6,435 nucleotides of DNA from Phycisphaerae bacterium (GTDB lineage Bacteria > Planctomycetota > Phycisphaerae > SM23-33), in contig DAOVQV010000094.1 of NCBI GenBank assembly GCA_030628445.1, positions 1 to 6,435 on the forward strand. The letters are read 5' to 3'. The notes below the pieces were generated by a model, which saw only the letters and a list, made by a program, of their open reading frames with translations, searched no databases and was not told the origin of the DNA. Position numbers and translations under genes: made by a program. Shown here in pieces: positions 1-5,605 of this stretch. The first letter of the stretch is position 1. Every line of letters starts with the position of its first letter.

Positions 1-852
1 GCCGGGACCGACCCCTTGGACGTGCTGAATACGTGTGTCCACTCCGGCGGCGAATTGCACATCAAGTCAGGGAAATCCCTCACCGCCACGGGCGCACCGG
101 CCTCGACGAACGCCAACTTCCGCAATGACGGCGACCTGTTCGGGAGCATCGACGCAGTCACGCAAAGCGGAGGCGGAAACGTCTCGGGCGCCGTCAATAT
201 CCCCGCGACGCCGAAGGATATGCCCACACCCGATATCTACCTCTACTACGCCTCCAAGGCGACACCGCTGCCGTTTGGCGGTGGTCTCGATAACATAGTA
301 TTGGCCCCAGGCGTCAACGAATACGGCGGCGGGCTCAATCCCGAAGGAATTTATTTTATTCAGACCGGGGGCAAGGACCTGACCATCAAGAATTCCCGCA
401 TCCACGGTACGCTCATCGTCGCCGCCGGTGGAAAGAAGGTGGTAGTGGATAACTCTGTATTCATGCACAACTACCGCGCGGACAATCCCGTTTTGATAGT
501 CGACGGCGATTTGGAGTTAAGGTTCTTCTCAGATGCACCGCTGTCCGAGGGGGCTTGCGGGCACAACTTCAACCCGCCTGGTGCGGACTATCAGGACCAA
601 GACGACACCGACCAGCTCGACACGTATCCCAGCGAGATCCGGGGACTGGTCTACTGTTCTGGGAATCTGAAAATGCTACAGACCGCACAGGTCCGCGGGG
701 TGGTCATCGCCGGGGAACAAGCTATCATCGAGGGGACTCCCACAATCATCCACGACCCGAACATACCCGCCAACCCGCCGGTCGGGTGCGCAGACGCAAC
801 CGGCCAGCTGAGCGTCGAGGCGGGAAGCTGGCAGCGAGAATCAGTTCCGTAA
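1..852 (+). CDS. Secreted beta-rich protein of pilus/secretion type, 5' end missing
   Basis: The reading frame is open from base 1 to a TAA at 850-852, so this is the C-terminal 283 residues of a longer protein; the internal TTG at 16 is probably not the start. I do not recognise a named family. The visible part is rich in Gly, Asn, Asp and short beta-type stretches. Residues about 115-150 (IYFIQTGG, DLTIKNS, GTLIVAAGG, VVVDNS) and about 207-240 (SEIRGLVYCSG, VRGVVIAGE) look like turns of a beta-solenoid. Four Cys residues, a motif PDIYLYYAS near residue 77-85, and a Pro-rich segment before the end (NPPVGC) suggest an exported protein. The style, including an ending with GSW, recalls proteins found beside pseudopilin-like genes in planctomycetes, often with a PilX-like N-terminus; that part would lie left of the window. 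It converges on the tRNA gene. The coding call is firm and the function is a guess. Confidence 0.7.
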   Translation, partial: AGTDPLDVLNTCVHSGGELHIKSGKSLTATGAPASTNANFRNDGDLFGSIDAVTQSGGGNVSGAVNIPATPKDMPTPDIYLYYASKATPLPFGGGLDNIVLAPGVNEYGGGLNPEGIYFIQTGGKDLTIKNSRIHGTLIVAAGGKKVVVDNSVFMHNYRADNPVLIVDGDLELRFFSDAPLSEGACGHNFNPPGADYQDQDDTDQLDTYPSEIRGLVYCSGNLKMLQTAQVRGVVIAGEQAIIEGTPTIIHDPNIPANPPVGCADATGQLSVEAGSWQRESVP

Positions 853-879
853 CGATCCCCACCTTCAGCGCAAGACAAA

Positions 880-953
<74 letters not shown>

Positions 954-974
954 TTCAGCCGGACTTACTACTTG

Positions 975-1002
975 AAGATACAGACTTTCGATGAGTTCTC
1001 AA
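975..1002 (-). promoter_or_regulatory. Putative sigma70-type promoter of the tRNA-Arg gene
   Basis: On the minus strand a -35-like TTGAGA (997-1002) and a -10-like TATCTT (975-980) are 16 bases apart. Transcription would begin about 15 bases before the mature tRNA 5' end, a typical leader length. It lies in the 72-base gap between the activator stop and the tRNA. No strong intrinsic terminator is visible in this gap, so read-through from the activator gene is also possible. Confidence 0.45.
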
Positions 1003-1025
1003 GGGCAATTGCGGGTATAGCGCCT

Positions 1026-2855
1026 TCAGGACGGGAAGATCATAGCGTCGGCGAAGGCGGTCTGGAACCGGGCGTCGCCGGAAAGCTCGACATGCCGGAC
1101 GCTACCGGCGATCTGCTCGCCCCGGCGGCGGGCGGAGACGCAAAGCAGAGCCCACTTAGCTCCCGCCAGCGACGTGTTCCCCACGTAGTGGATGCGATCG
1201 TGATCGACCTCGCCGGGGAGCAGCCCGATCCGCTGGGCGTTGCTGCGACGCATAAAGCTGCCGAACCCCCCCCCGATCAGGACGGACGCCAGGTCCGCGC
1301 CGTCCACGCCCGCCCGCCTCAGCAGGAGCTTTACGCCCGAGCGAATAGCAGCCGTCGCCAGCTGCAACTCGCGGACGTCTCTGTCGGTGAAAACTACTCC
1401 CGCCCCGCCGCCCCTTCCGTCGGCGACGAGGAACCGCACCCGCCCGTCCGCGTCGCGGCCGACGCGATCTTTCAGCGCCGGCGGGACAGATACCGGTAGC
1501 TCATCGGGTCCGAGCATCCGCCCGGTGGAGCTGACGATCCCGACGGTGAGCAGCTCCGCCGTCAAATCGACAAGCCCCGTCCCGCACAGACCCACCGGCG
1601 CGGCGCCTCCTATTACGCTTATCCGCACGTCATCTTCGAAGATAACCTTCTCGATGGCCCCGGCGGCAGCCCGCATCCCGCAGGAGATCCTCCCGCCCTC
1701 AAACGCCGGTCCCGCCGCCGTAGAGGCAGCCCACAACAACCCGTCGCGGGCCACGATAATCTCGCCGTTGGTCCCGATGTCGATCATCAGCACGGCGCCC
1801 TGGCGGGTGGGTAATTGCGTCGCGAGGATCCCGGCGACCGTATCGCCGCCGACGAACCCGCCGATCACACCGAACACGTACGCAAGGGCCCGCGGATGGA
1901 CCGTAATCCCAAGCTCGCCCGCCGCGACGGTCAGTGCGTCCTTGCGGGCCGGGGCGAAGGGAATCTCGCCCAACCGCGCCACGTCCAGGCCGCACAGCAG
2001 ATGCTGCATCGTCGTGTTACCGGCAAAGGTGAGCTCATATATATTCCGGCGGTCGATACCGGCCTGACGGGACAGATCGTCGATCATCCGATCGACCGCC
2101 GAGACCACCGCCCTGCGGAGCTGCTCGGGATGCTCCGCCCCGCCCCGGGCGTACGTGATCCGCGTCAGCACATCGTCTCCGAAGTCTCTTTGTGGGTTCA
2201 TCGCCGAGGTGACCGCCAGCTCATCACCATTGCGCAGGTCCAAAAGCGCACCCACCAACGTTGTGGTCCCGATATCGAACGCCGCCCCATAACAGTCCGT
2301 CCTCGTGTCGCCGGGTTCAAGGTCGATCAGCTCACCGTCGGCGAGCACGGCCGTGACGGTCCCGCCCGCAGCATCTATTCGCTCGCGCAGCTGCGTGCTC
2401 AACTCGAATTGCGCATCCTTGAGCTCCAGCCGCTGCGCCAGCGCCGCCTCGTCGCCCAGGGCCCCCGCCGGGACAGACAGATAGACCTTGCGGACGGCGG
2501 GCTGGATTTCGCCTGCTTCGAGCGGGCCGGTACGGGTGAGGATCTGGTGCTGATCGCCGAACAGCGAGGCGGCCGGGACGCTCACAACTGTATCCGTGCG
2601 GACCTCGGCCTGACAGGAAAGTCGCCAGCCCGCCTCAAGCTCAGCTTCGCTGAAGATCTGGCGCTCGGGACCGGTCGGGGCGGAGGCGCCGGAGGTGATC
2701 CGGACGCGACACCGTCCGCACGTGCCCTTCCCGCCGCAGGGAGTGTCGATGGTCAGCCCCGCCCTGGCGGCTGCCTCGAGGATCTTAGTCCCGCTCAGGA
2801 CATACACCGCCTGGCGATGCGGGTGGAATTCCACTGTCACTTGTTCGGGAGGCAT
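1026..2855 (-). CDS. RACo/DUF4445-type corrinoid activation ATPase, [2Fe-2S] ferredoxin + ASKHA
   Basis: The 609-residue protein has the full architecture of reductive activators of corrinoid proteins (about 600-650 aa). An N-terminal ferredoxin domain (residues about 5-90) carries Cys40, Cys46, Cys49 and Cys81, a C-x5-C-x2-C...C [2Fe-2S] pattern. A linker region (about 105-185) follows, then an actin-like ATPase. Its first phosphate loop is AFDIGTTT (191-199), followed by MNPQRDFGDD (219-228), FAGNTTM (277-283), second phosphate loop IDIGTNGE (358-365), and glycine motif GGGFGSFM (528-535). Family role: ATP-driven reduction of cob(II)alamin to cob(I)alamin in corrinoid proteins such as CoFeSP, O-demethylase corrinoid proteins, or MetH variants lacking their own reactivation domain. 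It is cytosolic. No corrinoid protein or methyltransferase gene is in the window, so the partner is unknown. The start is ATG 2855, because AGG sits 5 bases ahead of it; an in-frame GTG at 2861 adds two residues. A G9 run encodes part of the glycine motif. Confidence 0.92.
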   Translation of the reverse strand: MPPEQVTVEFHPHRQAVYVLSGTKILEAAARAGLTIDTPCGGKGTCGRCRVRITSGASAPTGPERQIFSEAELEAGWRLSCQAEVRTDTVVSVPAASLFGDQHQILTRTGPLEAGEIQPAVRKVYLSVPAGALGDEAALAQRLELKDAQFELSTQLRERIDAAGGTVTAVLADGELIDLEPGDTRTDCYGAAFDIGTTTLVGALLDLRNGDELAVTSAMNPQRDFGDDVLTRITYARGGAEHPEQLRRAVVSAVDRMIDDLSRQAGIDRRNIYELTFAGNTTMQHLLCGLDVARLGEIPFAPARKDALTVAAGELGITVHPRALAYVFGVIGGFVGGDTVAGILATQLPTRQGAVLMIDIGTNGEIIVARDGLLWAASTAAGPAFEGGRISCGMRAAAGAIEKVIFEDDVRISVIGGAAPVGLCGTGLVDLTAELLTVGIVSSTGRMLGPDELPVSVPPALKDRVGRDADGRVRFLVADGRGGGAGVVFTDRDVRELQLATAAIRSGVKLLLRRAGVDGADLASVLIGGGFGSFMRRSNAQRIGLLPGEVDHDRIHYVGNTSLAGAKWALLCVSARRRGEQIAGSVRHVELSGDARFQTAFADAMIFPS

Positions 2856-2858
2856 GTG

Positions 2859-2865
2859 CACCTAC
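2859..2865 (-). promoter_or_regulatory. Ribosome binding site deciding the activator start
   Basis: The minus-strand sequence GTAGGTG ends 3 bases before ATG 2855, with its AGG 5 bases away. It overlaps the alternative GTG start at 2861-2859, which therefore cannot use it and has no other obvious Shine-Dalgarno. This favours ATG 2855. Confidence 0.5.
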
Positions 2866-2879
2866 AGTTCGATTGCTAC

Positions 2880-2907
2880 ATACTACCGTCGCAGAAGCGA
2901 GAGGCAA
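2880..2907 (-). promoter_or_regulatory. Putative promoter of the corrinoid activator gene
   Basis: On the minus strand TTGCCT (2902-2907) and TAGTAT (2880-2885) are 16 bases apart, each matching consensus at 4 of 6 positions. Initiation near 2873 would leave a leader of under 20 bases, too short for a riboswitch. Its -35 box is almost adjacent to a TTGACA on the opposite strand. Confidence 0.4.
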
Positions 2908-2909
2908 GC

Positions 2910-2938
2910 TTGACAGAGCCCCCGCTAAGGGCCCTACT
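2910..2938 (+). promoter_or_regulatory. Perfect TTGACA -35 box with weak -10, upstream of the reductase
   Basis: TTGACA at 2910-2915 is an exact -35 consensus. With 17-base spacing the -10 position reads CCTACT (2933-2938), only 3 of 6 matches, so activity may need an activator or the match may be chance. The reductase start lies about 50 bases downstream. The rest of the 134-base intergenic region holds no other feature I can support. Confidence 0.25.
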
Positions 2939-2974
2939 GGTGAAGCGGAAGCTGTGGCGGTCATCTCAAAACTC

Positions 2975-2985
2975 AAAGGTAAGGG
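2975..2985 (+). promoter_or_regulatory. Ribosome binding site of the pteridine-reductase-like gene
   Basis: AAAGG (2975-2979) and AAGGG (2981-2985) lie 10 and 4 bases before ATG 2990. They support this ATG over the upstream in-frame TTG at 2873, which would add 39 residues unlike any SDR N-terminus. Confidence 0.55.
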
Positions 2986-2989
2986 TCCT

Positions 2990-3706
2990 ATGAAAGGGAC
3001 AGCACTCATCACGGGCGGCGCGAAGCGGATCGGTAAGGCGATAACACTGTCACTCGCCGAACGGGGATTCGACATCGCACTGCACTACAACCGCTCGGGC
3101 GTCGAGGCCGAGCAGCTGTCGCAGCAGGTCCGGGCGATGGGGCGAAAGTGCCGTCTATTTCCCTGCGACCTGGGTGACACCAAGCAGGCACTGACGCTCA
3201 TCGAAGCCGTCTTTGACGCCTTCCCCGACTGCAACGTCTTGGTGAACAACGCCTCGATCTTCGAGGGGACGGATTTCCTGGAAACGGACGAGGCGACGTT
3301 CGACGCCAATTTCAACGTGAATTTCAAAGCCGCCTTTTTCCTGGCCCAAGCCTTCGCCCGCCGCTGCAAATCCGGACAGATCATCAATATCGCCGATGCC
3401 CGCGTTGGGCGAACGACCACCGCCCACTTCGCCTACACGCTCTCCAAGAAGCTGCTTTGGGAGTTTACCAAGATGGCGGCGAGGCGGCTCGGCCCGGATA
3501 TCCGCGTCAACGCCGTCTGCCCGGGCCTGATCTTACTTCCCCGCGGCGCCGAGGCCGACAGCTTCGAGAAGCTCATATCAGAGCTGCCCTTACGCAAGCA
3601 GGGCACGCCCGACCAGGTCGCCGCAGCGGTCTGTTTCCTCGCCGAGGCCGATTACGTCACCGGGGAGGCGATCTTCATCGACGGCGGCGAGCACCTCAGA
3701 TCTTAG
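2990..3706 (+). CDS. Short-chain dehydrogenase of the pteridine reductase (PTR1/FolM) type
   Basis: The product has 238 residues, a normal SDR length. The Rossmann cofactor motif is TGGAKRIG (8-15). Arg35-Ser36 after strand 2 matches the HxRS-type NADPH-binding turn of PTR1. NNAS is at 86-89, and PG is at 178-179. At the position of the usual catalytic Ser there is Asp136 (IINIADAR), followed 13 residues later by Tyr149 and then Lys153. This Asp-Tyr-Lys spacing is the same as in pteridine reductase PTR1 (D181, Y194, K198) and FolM. The family reduces dihydro- or biopterins, dihydromonapterin and, more weakly, dihydrofolate, using NADPH. The gene is divergent from the corrinoid activator, which suggests one-carbon or folate metabolism. 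ATG 2990 is chosen because the glycine motif starts at residue 8 and a ribosome site precedes it. A generic 3-oxoacyl-ACP-reductase-like SDR is the alternative, but those carry Ser where this has Asp. Confidence 0.85.
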   Translation: MKGTALITGGAKRIGKAITLSLAERGFDIALHYNRSGVEAEQLSQQVRAMGRKCRLFPCDLGDTKQALTLIEAVFDAFPDCNVLVNNASIFEGTDFLETDEATFDANFNVNFKAAFFLAQAFARRCKSGQIINIADARVGRTTTAHFAYTLSKKLLWEFTKMAARRLGPDIRVNAVCPGLILLPRGAEADSFEKLISELPLRKQGTPDQVAAAVCFLAEADYVTGEAIFIDGGEHLRS

Positions 3707-3772
3707 CGCCCGCCTCGGCGTCCAGGAGGATAGATCTCCGGGTGATTCCGTCATAACCGACCGCCCAGCAGC

Positions 3773-3800
3773 TTGCGGAACGGATCGTGGGGCCTATAAT
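3773..3800 (+). promoter_or_regulatory. Strong sigma70-type promoter of the envelope operon
   Basis: TTGCGG (3773-3778) and a perfect TATAAT (3795-3800) are 16 bases apart. Transcription would start near 3807, giving a leader of about 40 bases before ATG 3848. It follows the reductase stop by about 65 bases, so the envelope genes are probably an independent transcription unit. Confidence 0.7.
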
Positions 3801-3847
3801 AACCATCCATGAAAGGAAGCGGCCCGGCCGCCGAGCGGGATGGTCTT

Positions 3848-4924
3848 ATGAGAAGGTTCTACATCCTTGCGATCACAGGGGCGATGGTCCTGACAATTGC
3901 GCAGGGACCTGCGCGGGCAGACCAGAAGTACGAATGGAAAGATGGGACGTGGGTGGCGATGGTCGAGCCGGTCGAAGGAACCTCCGCCGGCGAACTGGGG
4001 ATCATTCGACAGCACTTCGCCGAAGGCCGGCACAAAAAGGCGGTCAAGGCGGCGAAGAAATTCCTGAAGCGCTACCCAAGTTCACCCGGGCGTGAAGAAG
4101 TGATGATGCTCGCCGGTCAGGGCCAGTTCGAACGAGGCCGTTACTACCAGGCGTTCGAGTGGTTCGAGAAACAACTGATCGCCTATCCCGCCGGACAGTA
4201 CTTCCAGCGGAGCCTGAAGCGACAGTACGAGATAGCCGAGGCGTTCCTAACGGGTAAGAAGCGGATCATCGGGCCGCTGCGACTGAAGGCCACCGGCGAA
4301 GGGCTGGATATCCTTTTCCGCATCGCCGAGCACGCCCCGGGCTCGCAGCTTGCCCAAGAGGCGCTGCTGCGGATCGGTGATTACCATTACGCCCGGCGCG
4401 CCTGGGGGGAGGCGACCGAAGCGTACGATCAGTTCCTGAAGCTTTACGGTAAGTCGCCCCATGCCCCCCATGCGATGCTTCAGGCGGCCAGGGCGTCCCT
4501 TTCCAACTTCAGAGGCTTCGCCTATGACGATACGCCCCTGCTGGAGGCCGAGCAGAGATTCCGCTTTCTCATGGAGCGCTTCCCCCGCACGGGCGAAGTC
4601 GCCGGCGCACCGAAGATCCTCGCCAATATCATGGAGATGAAGGCCCACAAGCGCTACAAGGAAGCGGAGTTCTACGAACGCACGGGGCGGCGGAGGGCGG
4701 CGGAGGCAGCTTACAAGAGACTGATCGCCGAATCCCCGATAAGCCGTTGGGCGTACAAGGCCCAGCAGGATTTGGACAGACTGGCCGCCGGGGGTAAGGC
4801 GAAACGGGCGCGCTGGCCTCGCTTCGCCGCCCTGATGCGATGGCGCCGCCGGTCGAATAACGCCCCCACCCCCGAATCGCCGATAGAAACACAGTCCGCA
4901 AAGAAAAGTGAGCAAGACAAATGA
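3848..4924 (+). CDS. BamD-like periplasmic TPR protein
   Basis: The 358-residue protein begins with a signal peptide: MRR, a hydrophobic core at about 4-18, and a likely signal peptidase I site after ARA (residue 24). Helical TPR-like units follow at about 50-78, 84-114, 169-202, 206-248 and 268-300. Several units end in the Y/F-P pattern seen in BamD/YfiO (KRYPSSP, IAYPAG, ERFPRTG). BamD helps fold outer-membrane beta-barrels with BamA. Unlike typical BamD, this protein has no lipobox Cys, has a longer N-terminal segment, and ends in a very basic stretch (about 317-335) plus a polar Pro/Ser tail. The start is ATG 3848 because the signal peptide begins there; the in-frame ATG at 3809 is almost at the predicted transcription start and would put 13 polar residues ahead of the signal. 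It overlaps lptE by ATGA, implying translational coupling. A general TPR scaffold (YbgF/CpoB type) is the alternative. Confidence 0.72.
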   Translation: MRRFYILAITGAMVLTIAQGPARADQKYEWKDGTWVAMVEPVEGTSAGELGIIRQHFAEGRHKKAVKAAKKFLKRYPSSPGREEVMMLAGQGQFERGRYYQAFEWFEKQLIAYPAGQYFQRSLKRQYEIAEAFLTGKKRIIGPLRLKATGEGLDILFRIAEHAPGSQLAQEALLRIGDYHYARRAWGEATEAYDQFLKLYGKSPHAPHAMLQAARASLSNFRGFAYDDTPLLEAEQRFRFLMERFPRTGEVAGAPKILANIMEMKAHKRYKEAEFYERTGRRRAAEAAYKRLIAESPISRWAYKAQQDLDRLAAGGKAKRARWPRFAALMRWRRRSNNAPTPESPIETQSAKKSEQDK

Positions 4925-5454
4925 ACCGAATAGCAGACATAGGCTCCCTGGCGCTTTGTACCTTACTGGTAGCAGCGGCCGGATGCACCACGAACCCCAA
5001 CACGGGTTACACGACGGCGAGCCATTTTCGGACCGGGATAGAAACGGTCTGCGTGCCCATATGGGTGCGGGGCAAGAACGTCTATCGCCGCGGGTTGGAA
5101 ATGAGGCTGACCGAAGCGCTGGTCAAGAGAATCGAGCACGATACCCCCTACAAGGTCACCACAAAGCCCCGGGCCGATACACAACTGACCGGAACGATAG
5201 ACAACATCGAACAACGGGTATTGAGCTTCAATCCCAACACGGGACTGGCACGAGAGATGGAGTTGACGGTGGTCGTCTCGTTCACCTGGACGGACCTTCG
5301 AGACGGGCAGATCATCGAGAAGCAGAAGAACTTCCGCGTCGTGGGAAACTACATAGAAGAATGCCCGTTTTCGGAAGATTTCTTCCAGGGCAGCGAAGAC
5401 GTCGTCAACAAACTCGCCAAGCGGATCGTAGAACAAATGGAAGCGCCATGGTGA
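4921..5454 (+). CDS. lptE: LptE-like LPS-assembly lipoprotein
   Basis: The 177-residue protein starts with a lipoprotein signal peptide: a hydrophobic stretch at about 7-20 ends in AAAGC, placing the lipidated Cys at residue 22. The mature part has the LptE layout: a short beta strand (ETVCVPIW), then a helix with RRGLEMRLTEALVKRIE, then PYKV, a strand with ADTQLTGTIDNIEQRVL, and further alternating strands to a C-terminal helix (about 155-175). LptE plugs the LptD barrel in the outer membrane and helps deliver lipopolysaccharide to the surface. Length fits the family (about 160-200 aa). It overlaps the upstream TPR gene by 4 bases (ATGA); the only ribosome-site candidate is a weak AGTGAG near 4907-4912, so its translation probably depends on the upstream gene. 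Identification is by pattern, since LptE sequences diverge strongly. Confidence 0.75.
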   Translation: MNRIADIGSLALCTLLVAAAGCTTNPNTGYTTASHFRTGIETVCVPIWVRGKNVYRRGLEMRLTEALVKRIEHDTPYKVTTKPRADTQLTGTIDNIEQRVLSFNPNTGLAREMELTVVVSFTWTDLRDGQIIEKQKNFRVVGNYIEECPFSEDFFQGSEDVVNKLAKRIVEQMEAPW

Positions 5455-5504
5455 GCCGGGGCCCGATTGACTGCTAATCCCTCTGGCCGCTCGTGCCGAA
5501 ATCT

Positions 5505-5541
5505 ACAAACGGGAGCCGCGTGCTTGCGCGACCGTTTGTCT
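5505..5541 (+). terminator. Inverted repeat, possible terminator of the envelope operon
   Basis: ACAAACGG (5505-5512) is exactly complementary to CCGTTTGT (5532-5539), and within the loop CGCG (5517-5520) can pair with CGCG (5527-5530) around TGCTTG. The hairpin is about 50 bases after the lptE stop. The 3' arm is T-rich but no clean T tract follows (CTTCC), so intrinsic termination would be weak; it could also be an operator for ftsH. Confidence 0.4.
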
Positions 5542-5561
5542 TCCGAAACGCCTCGCGGTCG

Positions 5562-5567
5562 TATAAA
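5562..5567 (+). promoter_or_regulatory. Probable -10 box of an ftsH promoter
   Basis: TATAAA matches the -10 consensus at 5 of 6 positions and lies about 40 bases before the ftsH start. No good -35 is at 16-18 bases: TTGTCT (5536-5541), inside the inverted repeat, is 20 bases away, and TTCCGA (5541-5546) is 15 bases away. I see no heat-shock sigma32-type sequence here. Confidence 0.4.
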
Positions 5568-5594
5568 ATGGATTACAGGTCCCGCGAATCGGTA

Positions 5595-5600
5595 AGGTGA
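5595..5600 (+). promoter_or_regulatory. Shine-Dalgarno deciding the ftsH start
   Basis: AGGTGA is fully complementary to the 3' end of bacterial 16S rRNA and ends 5 bases before GTG 5606. A second in-frame GTG at 5597 lies inside this element and has no ribosome site of its own, so GTG 5606 is the more likely start. Confidence 0.6.
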
Positions 5601-5605
5601 GCCTA

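Noticed and set aside
1005..1012. GCAATTGC palindrome between the activator stop and the tRNA
   Set aside because: Perfect 8-base palindrome, but no loop, T tract or repeated copy; likely chance.
2862..2989. Possible cobalamin or tetrahydrofolate riboswitch between the divergent genes
   Set aside because: The predicted activator leader is too short, and I find no B12-box or THF-riboswitch core on either strand.
2873..2989. N-terminal extension of the reductase from TTG 2873
   Set aside because: The 39 extra residues do not resemble an SDR N-terminus and would overlap the promoter-like region; ATG 2990 has a ribosome site and places the glycine motif at residue 8.
1240..2993. Two plus-strand open frames antisense to the activator (1240-2067 and 1815-2993)
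   Set aside because: Both mirror the activator coding strand, have low-complexity Ser/Pro/Arg composition, and have no ribosome site or family motif.
3722..3742. Hairpin after the reductase stop (CCAGGAG/CTCCGGG with one A-G mismatch)
   Set aside because: Short, mismatched stem with a 7-base loop and no following T tract; too weak to call a terminator.
4247..4915. Minus-strand open frame opposite the TPR gene
   Set aside because: It is antisense to a gene with a signal peptide and TPR pattern; its translation shows no recognisable domain.
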